Shown: positions 27,375-37,413, counted from the stretch's first letter. The stretch: 64,000 bases of DNA from Dinoroseobacter sp. (GCA_017643385.1 JAEPNN010000003.1:186001-250000), one strand, 5' to 3'. Numbers and translations are program-made. Notes: generated by a model from the letters alone, not told the origin.

Positions 27375-28808
27375 TCAATCGATCTTTGGCAACAGCTCAT
27401 CCAGCGACTTCTTCGCGTCACCGTAGAACATGCGGGTGTTCTCTTTGTAAAAGAGCGGGTTTTCGATGCCCGAATAACCCGTGCCCTGTCCACGCTTGGA
27501 TACGAACACCTGCTTGGACTTCCAGCATTCAAGGACCGGCATCCCGGCGATCGGGCTGTTCGGGTCGTCTTGCGCGGCAGGGTTCACGATATCATTGGAC
27601 CCGATCACGATCGCAACGTCCGTATCAGGGAAGTCTTCGTTGATCTCGTCCATTTCAAGCACGATGTCGTAAGGCACCTTCGCCTCGGCCAGCAGAACAT
27701 TCATGTGGCCTGGCAGACGTCCCGCAACCGGGTGAATGGCAAACCGCACGGTCTTACCCTTGGCACGTAATTTACGCACCAGCTCAGACACGGACTGCTG
27801 GGCCTGCGCCACAGCCATGCCATAGCCAGGGATGATGATAATGCTGTCAGCTTCATTCAATGCCGTCGCAACGCCATCGCTGTCGATGGCAACCTGTTCG
27901 CCCTCAACAGCCATCTGTTCGCCGCCTGCACCACCGAAACCGCCAAGGATCACGCTGACAAAGGACCGGTTCATCGCCTTACACATGATGTAGGACAGGA
28001 TTGCGCCAGAGGAGCCAACGAGCGCCCCAACAACAATCAACAGGTCGTTTCCGAGGCTGAACCCGATCGCCGCTGCGGCCCAGCCGGAATAGCTGTTAAG
28101 CATCGAGACGACGACCGGCATATCCGCGCCGCCAATCCCCATAATCAGATGGTAGCCGATAAAGAGCGCCAGAACGGTCAGCAAAACCAGCGTCCAGCTG
28201 CCTGAACCACTCAGGTACATGATCACCAGAAACACCGACAGTGCCGCCGCAGCCGCATTGAGGATGTGTCCCCCAGGCAATTGCTTGGCCGCGCTGTCCA
28301 CGCGTCCTGCGAGTTTGCCATAGGCGATCACCGATCCGGTGAAGGTCACCGCGCCGATCCAGACACCCAAGACCAGTTCGACCTTGAGAATGCCAATTTC
28401 GACAGGCGATTTCTTTGCAACGAGCTCCGCAAACGAGCCCTGAACCGCCTCACCGGCAGCTTTTGCTGCCTCGACGCTCAGGATTGTCAGGTCTGCATTA
28501 AAGCCCACGAACACGGCAGCCAAACCAACGAGCGAGTGCATGATCGCAACCAGCTCTGGCATCTGGGTCATCTGAACGCGCGTTGCGAGTTGATAACCGA
28601 CAGCTGCGCCCAGCGCGATCAAAACGAGCGAGACAACCCATAGGCCCTGCCCGGGTCCGAAGAGCGTCGCCAGAACTGCAATCGCCATACCTGCGATGCC
28701 GTACCAAACCGCGCGTTTTGCGCTTTCCTGACCGCTCAGCCCGCCCAAGGACAGAATGAAGAGAACAGCCGCGACCGCGTATGCGGCGTAAGTAAAGGTA
28801 AATTCCAT
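27375..28808 (-). CDS. pntB: NAD(P) transhydrogenase subunit beta
   Basis: A 477-residue subunit of the proton-pumping transhydrogenase, which makes NADPH from NADH using the proton gradient. About nine TM helices fill residues 1-270. The NADP-binding domain III follows, with [38 protein letters not shown] and [20 protein letters not shown]. It is co-transcribed with pntA, whose stop is 15 bases upstream, and ends before the hairpin at 27325. Confidence 0.96.
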   Translation of the reverse strand: MEFTFTYAAYAVAAVLFILSLGGLSGQESAKRAVWYGIAGMAIAVLATLFGPGQGLWVVSLVLIALGAAVGYQLATRVQMTQMPELVAIMHSLVGLAAVFVGFNADLTILSVEAAKAAGEAVQGSFAELVAKKSPVEIGILKVELVLGVWIGAVTFTGSVIAYGKLAGRVDSAAKQLPGGHILNAAAAALSVFLVIMYLSGSGSWTLVLLTVLALFIGYHLIMGIGGADMPVVVSMLNSYSGWAAAAIGFSLGNDLLIVVGALVGSSGAILSYIMCKAMNRSFVSVILGGFGGAGGEQMAVEGEQVAIDSDGVATALNEADSIIIIPGYGMAVAQAQQSVSELVRKLRAKGKTVRFAIHPVAGRLPGHMNVLLAEAKVPYDIVLEMDEINEDFPDTDVAIVIGSNDIVNPAAQDDPNSPIAGMPVLECWKSKQVFVSKRGQGTGYSGIENPLFYKENTRMFYGDAKKSLDELLPKID

Positions 28809-28823
28809 AACCCGGCTCTCCCT

Positions 28824-30404
28824 TTAGGATTTCTGGAACATGGCGAGCATGCGCCGTGTTACGAGGAAGCCGCCGAAGATATTCACCGACGCCATAAATA
28901 TGCCTGCTGCGGCAAGGATCGTGATTAGGAAGCCCATCGAACCTATCTGGATCAAAGCACCCAGAATGATGATGGACGAAATAGCGTTGGTCACAGCCAT
29001 CAGCGGTGTATGCAAAGAGTGCGCTACATTCCAGATGACCTGGAAACCGATGAAGACGGACAGCACAAATACGATGAAGTGCTGCATGAAGCTCTCAGGC
29101 ATCCCTGGGATAAGGCCGACGCCAAGCACCAAAGCCGCACCGACCGCCAGCAGCGTGACCTGTTGCGTGGTCTGGGCTTTGAACGCCGCCGCTTCCTCCG
29201 CCTTGATCTCCTCGGGCGTCTTTTCCTTCGGCTTTTCTTTCTTCTGCACCGCAATCGCCTGCACTTTCGGCGGTGGCGGCGGGAAGGTGATTTCGCCTGC
29301 ATGCGTAATGGTCGCGCCGCGGATCACGTCGTCTTCCATGTCGTGATTGACCTGCCCGTCCTTTTCAGGGGTCAGATCCGTCATCATGTGACGGATATTG
29401 GTTGCATAGAGCGTCGATGACTGTGCGGCCATACGGCTTGGGAAGTCGGTGTAGCCAATGATGGTCACGCCATTATCGCTGACCACCTTTTCATCCATTA
29501 CGGTCAATTCGCAGTTACCGCCACGTTCGGCCGCCAGGTCGACAACAACCGAGCCCGGCTTCATCATTTCGACCATGTCTTTGGTCCAAAGAAGCGGCGC
29601 AGGACGGTTGGGGATCAGCGCAGTCGTGATGACGATGTCGATATCCGCTGCAATCTCGCGAAACTTTGCAAGCTGTTTGGCTTGGAACTCGGGGCTCGAG
29701 GGTGCAGCATAGCCGCCAGTTTCCGCGCCATCGGGCAGTTCATCAGCTGAAAACTCAAGGAACACAAACTCAGCGCCCATCGATTCGATCTGTTCTGCCA
29801 CTTCCGGGCGCACATCGAAGGCATATGTGATCGCACCGAGCGACGTTGCCGTACCAATGGCGGCCAAGCCAGCCACGCCTGCCCCCACAACCAGAACCTT
29901 GGCCGGAGGAACTTTGCCCGCCGCGGTGACCTGACCGGTAAAGAAGCGCCCGAAGTTGTTGCCTGCCTCGATGACCGCACGATAGCCTGCGATGTTGGCC
30001 ATCGATGAAAGCGCATCCATCTTCTGCGCACGGCTAATGCGTGGCACCATGTCCATGGCGATTACGCTGGCGCCCTTCGAGTTTGCCAACGCCATCAATT
30101 CTTCATTCGCGCCGGGGTAGAAGAAAGAAATCAGCGTTTTATCCGATGTAAGACGCTTTGCTTCTGTCTCACTGGGTGGACGCACTTTCGCGATGATATC
30201 GCAGCCCTTGAAAAGCGGTGCAGGTGTCTTGTAGATTTGTACACCAGCGTCTTCATAGGCAGCATCTGAGAACCCGGCCAACATCCCTGCACCGGTTTCA
30301 ATCGCGCATTCATACCCGAGTTTCTGCAACGCTCTCGCGCTGTCAGGGGTCATCGCAACACGCGCTTCCCCTTCGAAGATTTCCTTAGGAACGCCAATTT
30401 TCAA
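28824..30404 (-). CDS. pntA: NAD(P) transhydrogenase subunit alpha, full-length type
   Basis: A 526-residue subunit combining the NAD(H)-binding domain I (MKIGVPKEIFEGEARVAMTP; VVGAGVAGLAAIGTATSLGA near residue 175) with the membrane part of domain II at the C-terminus (about four TM helices after residue 400). The two are joined by a linker rich in Pro and Lys (FPPPPPKVQ and KKEKPKEKTPEE). Many Alphaproteobacteria split this polypeptide into PntAA and PntAB; here it is one chain, as in Escherichia coli. It works with PntB in the inner membrane. A 14-base palindrome lies about 85 bases upstream. Confidence 0.96.
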   Translation of the reverse strand: MKIGVPKEIFEGEARVAMTPDSARALQKLGYECAIETGAGMLAGFSDAAYEDAGVQIYKTPAPLFKGCDIIAKVRPPSETEAKRLTSDKTLISFFYPGANEELMALANSKGASVIAMDMVPRISRAQKMDALSSMANIAGYRAVIEAGNNFGRFFTGQVTAAGKVPPAKVLVVGAGVAGLAAIGTATSLGAITYAFDVRPEVAEQIESMGAEFVFLEFSADELPDGAETGGYAAPSSPEFQAKQLAKFREIAADIDIVITTALIPNRPAPLLWTKDMVEMMKPGSVVVDLAAERGGNCELTVMDEKVVSDNGVTIIGYTDFPSRMAAQSSTLYATNIRHMMTDLTPEKDGQVNHDMEDDVIRGATITHAGEITFPPPPPKVQAIAVQKKEKPKEKTPEEIKAEEAAAFKAQTTQQVTLLAVGAALVLGVGLIPGMPESFMQHFIVFVLSVFIGFQVIWNVAHSLHTPLMAVTNAISSIIILGALIQIGSMGFLITILAAAGIFMASVNIFGGFLVTRRMLAMFQKS

Positions 30405-30486
30405 CGTCTTGTCCCCTCACTAGTAGCCTGCCCGAAAGAGGTGATCGAGCACATGCCATTGCGTGTAATTAGCACGCGAATTGCGA

Positions 30487-30500
30487 CGACACAGGTGTCG
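30487..30500. promoter_or_regulatory. Palindrome upstream of pntA
   Basis: CGACAC-AG-GTGTCG is a perfect inverted repeat in the 162-base gap upstream of pntA. A TAATTA that could serve as a -10 box lies 17 bases further toward pntA, but no good -35 goes with it. It is a candidate operator on symmetry and position only. Confidence 0.35.
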
Positions 30501-30566
30501 CATGATCGCACCTAAACGATATGATCAGGGCGCATAGTAATTTTTTCTCTGACTTGGAAGAGCGGA

Positions 30567-31016
30567 TTACACCCAGCGGCGTGTGCGTGACGCCCATGCC
30601 TCATAGTTAGCGCTAAACTTCTCTTTCAACCGGACTTCTTCAGGTTCGATAAACCTTTTTGTCAGAATTCGCACCAAAACAGGGACCAGTAACAGCCCCA
30701 ACCAAGACCCCATAATCAGCGAAGCGCCCACCAGGATCATCACATCCGCAAAATAGATCGGGTTTCTCGAATGGCGGAAAACCCCATGCGTGATCAACCG
30801 CGATGGGACCTGATGCGGGATCACCGTGGTGCGCGCTTGTTGAAAAGCGCGAAATGCGAGCACCATAAAGGCCACGCCCACCGCGACGAAACTCCAACCC
30901 GAGATTTCCAAAGATGGAAATGAGGGCAAGATCCACGTCTGGGCCCACGCCAGAACAAGGCAGCCCGCAAACCAGACAGGTGGCAAATCGAGCATCTGTT
31001 TAAAACTCAGGTTCAT
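30567..31016 (-). CDS. Isoprenylcysteine carboxyl methyltransferase-like membrane protein
   Basis: A 149-residue membrane protein of the ICMT/PEMT-like group. It has three to four TM helices and the signature GVFRHSRNPIYFADVMILVG, then a C-terminal RFIEPEEVRLKEKFSANYEAW, which holds the conserved E-E-x-x-L pattern. Bacterial members are presumed SAM-dependent methyltransferases acting on small or lipid substrates, but the substrate is not known. The ATG at 31016 is chosen because the upstream in-frame extension is hydrophilic and poorly coding-like. The gene is alone, divergent from the acetyltransferase. Confidence 0.78.
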   Translation of the reverse strand: MNLSFKQMLDLPPVWFAGCLVLAWAQTWILPSFPSLEISGWSFVAVGVAFMVLAFRAFQQARTTVIPHQVPSRLITHGVFRHSRNPIYFADVMILVGASLIMGSWLGLLLVPVLVRILTKRFIEPEEVRLKEKFSANYEAWASRTRRWV

Positions 31017-31247
31017 GGTCCGCTTACTCCCGTATCGCTGCCTGGGTACTGCGCATTCCTTCGTTCTGGCAACGCTTCCAGTGTGCGCTTTTCCTAGTAG
31101 TAACCTTGGCTTCGGCTTTTCTCCAAAATCGTTGGGTCTTCGTGTCCGCAGGCGTAATGCTGTCGTTGTTCGATCCTTGATACGTCCTTGCGTAAAAGCA
31201 TGACACACCGTCTTGCGCCGCCCGCGCGCGGAAGGCAAACCCGCGCC

Positions 31248-31715
31248 ATGATCACTATCCGCAAGTTTCACCACAACGATCTGGACGACGTCTATGCGAT
31301 TTACTTAGCCGCAGTCCGCGAAGGTGCTGCACGGTTTTATTCCGAAGCGCAGCGTCGGGCCTGGGCCCCAAATGACCATCCTTATCCAGAATGGCGAGAC
31401 CGGCTTGGCGACGCGGTGTGCTATGTAGCAAGCGAGGACGACATGCTTCTCGGGTTTGCCTCGATCACACATGACGGACATCTCGATTTTCTTTACGTCG
31501 CGCCTGCACAGATGGGCCGCGGGATATCCAAGCGTGTTTATGATGCCGCCATATCCGATCCCGCGCTGTCAAATGTCACCAGCTTTGATGTTCAGGCCAG
31601 TGAATACTCCCGTCGTTTTCTGCTGAAGCAAGGTTGGACGGACGCGCCGAAGGAAACTGTTGAACGATTTGACCAGAAGCTACCGGTCTATCGGATGCGG
31701 TTCACGCGAACTTAG
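31248..31715 (+). CDS. GNAT-family N-acetyltransferase
   Basis: A 155-residue acetyltransferase with the GNAT fold: N-terminal MITIRKFHHNDLDDVYAIY, the beta4 strand LDFLYVAPAQMGRGISKRVYD containing the acetyl-CoA pyrophosphate loop (Q-x-G-R-G-I), and a C-terminal SRRFLLKQGW. The acceptor substrate is unknown. The ATG at 31248 gives the expected beginning; residues encoded upstream are basic and low in coding character. It stands alone. Confidence 0.85.
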   Translation: MITIRKFHHNDLDDVYAIYLAAVREGAARFYSEAQRRAWAPNDHPYPEWRDRLGDAVCYVASEDDMLLGFASITHDGHLDFLYVAPAQMGRGISKRVYDAAISDPALSNVTSFDVQASEYSRRFLLKQGWTDAPKETVERFDQKLPVYRMRFTRT

Positions 31716-31744
31716 CCTTCAAATTAACTGAAAACGTGAACCCA

Positions 31745-32428
31745 TCAGAGCCAATTGGCGTAATCGCTCGCGAGAAGTTGTGTCGGCGCGACGTCCTCTT
31801 CAATCTCGGCAAAGCGTCCAATCGGATCCTTGAACCAATTGTCTGTTTCATCGTCATTTACAGTGGACACTTCGCCAATCAGCACATCACCGCCCTCTCC
31901 CCAGAACGCGTGCCAATCACCTGGCATAAGGGTGACGCTCTCGCCAGGTGCGAACCGCAATACTTCGCCGGGGGTAAAGTCTCGTTTGATGCCGTCGCAA
32001 TAAACGGTCCCGCCAGCGGTTTCGTCGAAGGATCCATCTTCTGCCGCGCCATAAAGTTTGATGGCAAGCGTGGCCCCGCCTCTGTTGATGATATCTTCAG
32101 CTTTCAGCCAATGCCGGTGCATCGGGCTGATCTGATTGTGGCGTGAGATCATGATCTTTTCCGCATAGCACATACCGCCGCCGCGTTTCAGATCCTCTTG
32201 CCGCCCGTTGCGAACCGTAAACAGGAACAAGCCCAAATCATCAAACTTCCCCTGCCCGTAGTCCGTTATGTCCCAGCCCAAACGCGCGCCGATCACATTG
32301 TCGATTTCTGCCCGCCGGTCTTTCATCTCCTGAGGCGACCAATAGGCAAAGGGCGGCAACTCATAGCCAAAAGAGCGGATGAACTTATCCGCCTCAGCCA
32401 TAATTTCGTTGATCTCAGACCGTTTCAT
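31745..32428 (-). CDS. D-lyxose/D-mannose isomerase family sugar isomerase
   Basis: A 227-residue cupin-type isomerase of the D-lyxose isomerase family. Metal ligands are suggested by MHRHWLKAEDI (His-x-His plus Glu) and LMPGDWHAFWGEGG. The N-terminal KRSEINEIMAEADKFI and PFAYWSPQEM are characteristic of the family. Such enzymes interconvert D-lyxose and D-xylulose, or D-mannose and D-fructose, with Mn2+. No pentose operon is nearby, so its physiological substrate is open. Confidence 0.85.
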   Translation of the reverse strand: MKRSEINEIMAEADKFIRSFGYELPPFAYWSPQEMKDRRAEIDNVIGARLGWDITDYGQGKFDDLGLFLFTVRNGRQEDLKRGGGMCYAEKIMISRHNQISPMHRHWLKAEDIINRGGATLAIKLYGAAEDGSFDETAGGTVYCDGIKRDFTPGEVLRFAPGESVTLMPGDWHAFWGEGGDVLIGEVSTVNDDETDNWFKDPIGRFAEIEEDVAPTQLLASDYANWL

Positions 32429-32503
32429 ACTGGGACCTCCCTCGCAGCTGTTAGAGCTGGCGTAGCGAGAGCCTTCCCGTCATGCAAGAGCATGCATGCA
32501 GGC

Positions 32504-33280
32504 CTAAGCGGTCTTTAAAACCTTTGGCAGCTTTCCGTCAGCCCAGTCCTGACACGCTTGACCGAAGGCCCCAAAGAGCGCGAGTGAAACTGGATCATTC
32601 GCGGCGTTGTACTCAGGGTGCCATTGTACCGATAGGGTATACCCGGGAGCGCCTTCGATATAGATCGCCTCTGGCGTGCCATCTGGTGCGTGACCATCAA
32701 TGACCACACGCGACCCGGCCTCTTCAATGCCCTGTCCGTGCAACGTATTTGTTAAGACCTGAGTGGATCCAAACACTTTGGAGAAAGGTCCGTTTTCCGA
32801 AACCGTCACCACATGACGTAACGCAAATTTCTCTTCAAGAGTGCCATCCGGCGGCATTCTGTGGTTGTCGCGTCCTGGCAAATCGCGAATTTCAGGATGG
32901 AGGGTGGATCCAAAGGCCACTGCCACTTCCTGAAAGCCTCGGCAAATTCCAAAGATTGGCTGACCGGTCTCGACGCATTTGCGGATCAGATCCAAGGCAA
33001 CGCGGTCACGCGCCCGGTCAAAATCACCATGCGCCTCACTAGGCTCATGACCGTATTCCTCAGGGTGCACATTTGGACGTCCGCCCGTGAAAATGAACCC
33101 GTCACAGGTTTCCGTCAGCCGTTGCATGCATAGCACTTCAGGATCCGTCGGAACCATGAGGGGCAACGCGTCGCACACTTTGGAGACAGCTTCGACTGTC
33201 ATCCCACCAACACCATAAATCTGATACGTCTCGTTGATCAGATGTGTGTTTCCAATGATGCCGATCACAGGTCTGGGCAT
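32504..33280 (-). CDS. Gamma-glutamyl-GABA hydrolase (PuuD)-like class I glutamine amidotransferase
   Basis: A 258-residue peptidase C26-type hydrolase. The nucleophile elbow is FGICRGFQE (Cys113), the oxyanion-region motif is FTGGRPNVHPEEYG, and the His/Glu pair is in VQWHPEYN. PuuD-type enzymes hydrolyse the gamma-glutamyl bond of gamma-glutamyl-GABA in putrescine breakdown. No other puu gene is visible, so a different gamma-glutamyl amide is possible. It is flanked by the sugar isomerase 75 bp downstream and the GlcG-like gene upstream. Confidence 0.82.
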   Translation of the reverse strand: MPRPVIGIIGNTHLINETYQIYGVGGMTVEAVSKVCDALPLMVPTDPEVLCMQRLTETCDGFIFTGGRPNVHPEEYGHEPSEAHGDFDRARDRVALDLIRKCVETGQPIFGICRGFQEVAVAFGSTLHPEIRDLPGRDNHRMPPDGTLEEKFALRHVVTVSENGPFSKVFGSTQVLTNTLHGQGIEEAGSRVVIDGHAPDGTPEAIYIEGAPGYTLSVQWHPEYNAANDPVSLALFGAFGQACQDWADGKLPKVLKTA

Positions 33281-33413
33281 AGTCTTCCCGAAGATTACGA
33301 AGTACGAGAAGCTTACGCTAAGAATTCTGCAGGATAAAGCGCGGGAAGTGCGCAGGGCGCTGGCGTCCTGTGCACATGCTTACATGGAAGGCAAACGGAC
33401 CTACGCTGGCGCG

Positions 33414-33842
33414 CTATGCCTCGCCAGCCAATCCGGCCGCAGCAAGACCAGCCATTCCGGCTTCAGCATCGTTATCCGAGGTGTCGCCGGTTACGCCAAC
33501 GGCACCAATCACCGCCCCTGCGTCATCTTTCACCAGAATACCGCCCGGTACGGGTATCACCTTGCCGCCATAGGCCCCGTTTACAGCCGCCATGAAGTAG
33601 GCTTGGGCCTCTGCACGTGCCATTTGCGCAGAGCCAGACATCCCGAGCATGACAGCACCATACGCTTTACCACGCGCGATTTCGAAACGGCCCGGTGCTG
33701 CCCCATCCTGACGCGCAAAAGCCAAGGGATGCCCGCCCGCGTCCAGAACCACGACAGAAAGGGGTTTTAAGCCCATCTCGGCACCTTTTGCCAATGTCGC
33801 ACCAATAATGGTTTGCGTCTGTTTATATGTGATGCTGCTCAT
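33414..33842 (-). CDS. GlcG/HbpS-like heme-binding family protein
   Basis: A 142-residue small protein of the GlcG/HbpS/PduO-C family: GLKPLSVVVLDAGGHPLAFARQD, ARGKAYGAVMLGMS and GGILVKDDAGAVIGAVGVTGDTSDNDAEAG. In Escherichia coli glcG lies in the glycolate operon; relatives bind heme or cobalamin, and the role in glyoxylate metabolism is unclear. It starts three bases after the malate synthase stop, so the two are one operon. This fits a glycolate/glyoxylate function. Confidence 0.85.
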   Translation of the reverse strand: MSSITYKQTQTIIGATLAKGAEMGLKPLSVVVLDAGGHPLAFARQDGAAPGRFEIARGKAYGAVMLGMSGSAQMARAEAQAYFMAAVNGAYGGKVIPVPGGILVKDDAGAVIGAVGVTGDTSDNDAEAGMAGLAAAGLAGEA

Positions 33843-33845
33843 ATC

Positions 33846-35972
33846 TTATCCCTCTGCTTTCACTTTTGCCCTGAACGCATGCAGGAGTGGTTCGGTATAA
33901 CCAGAAGGCTGAGCGCGCCCATCAACCACCAAAGCCCGAGCGGCCAGATAGGCAGGGCCATCAAAGCCTGGTGCCATCGGCGTGTACGCAGGATCATCCG
34001 CATTTTGAGCGTCCACCTTCACCGCCATTTTCTGCAAACCGGCATCGACCTGCCCAAGCGAGATCACACCATGGTGCAACCAGTTGGCGAGCGCCTGAGA
34101 CGAAATCCGGCATGTTGCCCGATCTTCCATAAGGGCAACATCGTGAATGTCGGGCACTTTCGAACAGCCGACGCCCTGATCCACCCAACGGACGACATAT
34201 CCCAGAATGCCCTGCGCGGAGTTGTCGATTTCTGCTTCGATCTCATCAGGGCTCAGGTTGCGGCCATGCATCACAGGTATGGTCAGCAGGTCTGTAAGTG
34301 TGCCACGTGGCCCTGCCGCTGCCAGTTCTGCCTGACGGTCTTGCACATTTACTTTGTGATAATGCATCGCATGCAGCGTTGCCGCCGTTGGTGAAGGCAC
34401 CCAAGCACAGTTCGCACCGGCCATCGGGTGTCCAATTTTGGCCTCCAGCATTTCGGACATCGCATCAGGCATTGCCCACATACCTTTACCAATTTGAGCT
34501 TTACCACGCAGTCCGCACGCAAGACCGATATCAACGTTGCGGTCTTCATAAGACGCGATCCAAGGTTGAGCTTTCATTTCCCCCTTCGGCAGCATCGGCC
34601 CGGCTTCCATGCTGGTGTGGATCTCGTCCCCGGTGCGATCAAGGAAGCCCGTATTGATGAAGGCAACGCGATGCTTTGCGGCTCGGATACATTCGCCCAA
34701 GTTTGCCGATGTCCGGCGTTCCTCGTCCATGATGCCCAGCTTTACGGTGTTCTGAGACAGACCCAGGGCAGCTTCCACGGCCGAGAATAACTCGTCCGAA
34801 AGTGCCACTTCCGCGGGCCCGTGCATCTTGGGTTTTACCACATAAACACTTCCGGTGACGGAGTTCGCCCTACGCGCGATATCGTGCATCGCGCAAAGAG
34901 TGGTCACCATCGCATCCAGAATGCCTTCGCCGATCTCGGCACCTTCAGCGGTCAGAACCGCAGGTGTCGTCATAAGATGGCCTACATTGCGCACGAGCAT
35001 CAGCGCGCGCATCTTGACGTCAAAGCTTGATCCATCTGGCGCAATGAAAGTCGCATCTTCATGCATCTTCCGGGTGATCATCTGGCCGCCTTTTTCGAAG
35101 GTTTCTTCCAGATCACCAGCCATAAGTCCCAGCCAGTTCGTGTAAGCGATCACCTTGTCCTCGGCGTCGACGGCCGCGACGGAATCCTCGCAATCCATAA
35201 TCGCGGACAGCGCAGACTCTAGCCGAACGTCCGAAATACCAGCCGGGTCGCTTGCGCCAATCTGGCTGCTCGAATCGACAACAACTTCGATCTTCAATCC
35301 ATTGTTTTCAAATAGAAGGCAGAGCTTATCATTGTCCTCACGAGATCCCTTGAATTGATCTTGATCCGCCAATGACGCAACAAGAGCATTGTCGTTGATG
35401 GATAAATCAGAAACGTCCGCCCAGGAGCCGCTTTGCAACGGAAGGGCTTCGTCCAAAAACGCCTTGGCTTTTGCAATCACCCGCGCACCGCGATCGGCGT
35501 CATATCCCTTGCCGCTGGGAAGATCGCCGATTGCGTCTGTGCCGTAGAATGCATCGTAGAGGCTTCCCCAGCGCGCATTGGCTGCGTTCAGGGCAAAACG
35601 CGCGTTCATCACGGGGACCACCAATTGCGGTCCAGCGATTGTGGCGATCTCAGGGTCTACATTCTGGGTTTCGATCTCGAACGCCGGTCCTTCCGGCACC
35701 AGATATCCGATTTCGCGCAGGAAGGCCTCGTAAGCCGTAGCATCGTGGGCCTGACCACGACGCTCAACGTGCCAGGCATCGATCTGAGATTGGAAGTCTG
35801 CACGTATATCAAGTGCGGCTTGAATGCGCGGATGGAACTCGGCCACTGTCGAAGACAAACCTTCCCAGAATGCCTCTGCTGAAATCCCGGTACCGGGCAG
35901 AGCCCGCGTTTCAATGAAATCCACCAGTTCGGCCGCAACTTGCAGCCCGGCCTTGCCAACCCGGTCGGTCAT
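33846..35972 (-). CDS. glcB: Malate synthase G
   Basis: A 708-residue monomeric malate synthase condensing glyoxylate and acetyl-CoA to malate. Family marks are [23 protein letters not shown], the Mg2+/glyoxylate site region [48 protein letters not shown] and [15 protein letters not shown]. The length is slightly below the usual 720. No isocitrate lyase gene is in the window, so glyoxylate may come from glycolate or purine breakdown. It leads an operon with the GlcG-like gene. Confidence 0.96.
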   Translation of the reverse strand: MTDRVGKAGLQVAAELVDFIETRALPGTGISAEAFWEGLSSTVAEFHPRIQAALDIRADFQSQIDAWHVERRGQAHDATAYEAFLREIGYLVPEGPAFEIETQNVDPEIATIAGPQLVVPVMNARFALNAANARWGSLYDAFYGTDAIGDLPSGKGYDADRGARVIAKAKAFLDEALPLQSGSWADVSDLSINDNALVASLADQDQFKGSREDNDKLCLLFENNGLKIEVVVDSSSQIGASDPAGISDVRLESALSAIMDCEDSVAAVDAEDKVIAYTNWLGLMAGDLEETFEKGGQMITRKMHEDATFIAPDGSSFDVKMRALMLVRNVGHLMTTPAVLTAEGAEIGEGILDAMVTTLCAMHDIARRANSVTGSVYVVKPKMHGPAEVALSDELFSAVEAALGLSQNTVKLGIMDEERRTSANLGECIRAAKHRVAFINTGFLDRTGDEIHTSMEAGPMLPKGEMKAQPWIASYEDRNVDIGLACGLRGKAQIGKGMWAMPDAMSEMLEAKIGHPMAGANCAWVPSPTAATLHAMHYHKVNVQDRQAELAAAGPRGTLTDLLTIPVMHGRNLSPDEIEAEIDNSAQGILGYVVRWVDQGVGCSKVPDIHDVALMEDRATCRISSQALANWLHHGVISLGQVDAGLQKMAVKVDAQNADDPAYTPMAPGFDGPAYLAARALVVDGRAQPSGYTEPLLHAFRAKVKAEG

Positions 35973-36310
35973 TTCTGTCCCCTAATTTGCTGTATACGGT
36001 TGCATCCTGACGTGCATTTACTGCGGAAGTTTCCGATACGCAACAAACCGAAGAGGCTTTTGGTAAGAAAATGTGACCAGATTGCTTCAGTCGAAATATC
36101 CAGAGCAATGTGTCAGTTTAATATGCGATCCTGGCAGTTCCCGCGCAAAAATAATGTCAGCAGCGCGACCGGGCTTTGAGACATGACGGCGGGGAACGTA
36201 GAGTACTGGCTATTTCTGAAATTTCTGCAGTTATGGTTTCATGCTTGCCATCAAAGCGGCCGTGCAATGAAGTCCAGACCACACTCCTGAAAGTATTCTG
36301 GCCTCAGATG
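35973..36310. other. Intergenic region upstream of glcB
   Basis: 338 bases with no credible gene on either strand. The part nearest glcB holds a candidate promoter with an embedded palindrome. In the remainder, 36050-36310, I see nothing recognisable. Confidence 0.55.
36015..36043 (-). promoter_or_regulatory. Candidate glcB promoter with palindrome in the spacer
   Basis: Minus strand TTGCGT (36043-36038) and TAAATG (36020-36015) have a 17-base spacer. Inside the spacer is the perfect inverted repeat CGGAA-AC-TTCCG (36035-36024). A regulator bound there would block RNA polymerase. The transcript would start about 40 bases before the glcB ATG. Confidence 0.45.
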
Positions 36311-36724
36311 TCAGTCAGGATCATCCACCTGATGAACCTCGATGACATTACCTTCCGGGTCATAGAAAAAGATCTGGCTCCAGCCTGCGACTGCCGTATT
36401 GCCCCAATCCGCATAGGGTACGCCTTGTTTGTCCAGATGCGCTTTGAACGCTTCAAGATCATCGGTGCGATAGGCGATATGACCTTTTTCCAGCGGATTG
36501 ACGACCGAGCCTGTCTTGAACCCCACCCCGAGGTCTTTCTGCGCCAAATGGTGTTGAATAGCGCCGTCACTTACAAAAGCCACGTCCCCATCATACCCTT
36601 TGGTCTTATCGAGCGTCGGCAAGCCCGGCACCTGATCTGACAGGCCCAAAACGTCTTTGTAAAAGCGACCCATACGTTCAACATTCTCGGTCGAAAGGTT
36701 GATATGGTGCAGCGTCAGTTTCAT
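36311..36724 (-). CDS. VOC (glyoxalase/bleomycin-resistance) family protein
   Basis: A 137-residue metal-binding VOC-fold protein: LTLHHINLSTENVERMGRFYKDVLGL at the N-terminus, GHIAYRTDDLEAFKAHLDKQG, and the C-terminal IFFYDPEGNVIEVHQ with the terminal metal Glu. The first His lies in LHHINLS. Activities in this superfamily range from glyoxalase to dioxygenase and resistance binding protein, and I cannot choose among them. Its ATG is 11 bases past the stop of the upstream gene, so the two may be co-transcribed. Confidence 0.85.
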   Translation of the reverse strand: MKLTLHHINLSTENVERMGRFYKDVLGLSDQVPGLPTLDKTKGYDGDVAFVSDGAIQHHLAQKDLGVGFKTGSVVNPLEKGHIAYRTDDLEAFKAHLDKQGVPYADWGNTAVAGWSQIFFYDPEGNVIEVHQVDDPD

Positions 36725-36735
36725 GCGTTTGTCCT

Positions 36736-37266
36736 TCAGGCGACTTTTAAACCGTCACCCACGAACCTACGCGGCGAGAGAGAATAGGCAATCCGCGTTA
36801 CCGCCCCCCAGCGTTTCCAATCCGCATCGCTGACAAGCCCTATCCCGCGCGATTTCTCCAGCGCCTTTACCACCGCATGGGAACGACACTCTGCCAGCCG
36901 CAGTTCCGCTCGACCTGTTTCTCCAAGCACACCGGTCACCTTCAACCCAAGTGCCTTTTGTACAGCTTCGTTTGCGCCCTTGGGTCCCGCCTGCCAGCAA
37001 ATGTCGCGCAACACGAATTCAATTCCGGGATCGCGCGCAACCCCCACCACCTTGTCAGTGTATCGCGCGACGGCTTCGGTCGCGGCCGCTTCCGCCTTGT
37101 CAAAAAATCCAGCCGCCAATAATCGGGCCACTTTCTTGCTCGCAGCTCCTCTCAGCCCGGGAACGTCGCCTGACTTGTCCAGACACAGCCTGCCCGCCCG
37201 ATCCCGCCGCGCCTCAAAGTTCAGGATATGCGTCGCCATAATCTGGCGCAGCGCAGCGTCGTTCAT
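36736..37266 (-). CDS. GH108/peptidoglycan-binding-like protein
   Basis: A 176-residue protein without a signal peptide. The segment IEFVLRDICWQAGPKGANEA followed by KALGLKVTGVLGETGRAEL resembles the end of a glycoside hydrolase 108 domain and a short peptidoglycan-binding motif (the LG..dGvlGp.T pattern). The N-terminal ILNFEARRDRAGRL could hold the family's catalytic Glu, but the Gly-rich loop usually after it is not obvious. It may be a degenerate lysozyme-like protein. The start at 37266 is supported by GGAGG five bases upstream. It is divergent from pepN. Confidence 0.5.
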   Translation of the reverse strand: MNDAALRQIMATHILNFEARRDRAGRLCLDKSGDVPGLRGAASKKVARLLAAGFFDKAEAAATEAVARYTDKVVGVARDPGIEFVLRDICWQAGPKGANEAVQKALGLKVTGVLGETGRAELRLAECRSHAVVKALEKSRGIGLVSDADWKRWGAVTRIAYSLSPRRFVGDGLKVA

Positions 37267-37413
37267 CTGATCCTCCGATTCGGTTTGTTCTATTTTTGTT
37301 CCCACAGGGTAAACAAAGCAATTCCCTTCGCTTCATTTCGCTTCAAATAGTCAAAATCCCCATGGCCCTTGCCGTCTCACCCGCTAGAGTAAAGCGCAAC
37401 AGCGAGGACCACG

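Noticed and set aside
29024-29302. Very Arg-rich minus-strand frame inside pntA
   Set aside because: It is an out-of-frame reading of the Pro/Lys-rich linker codons of pntA on the same strand.
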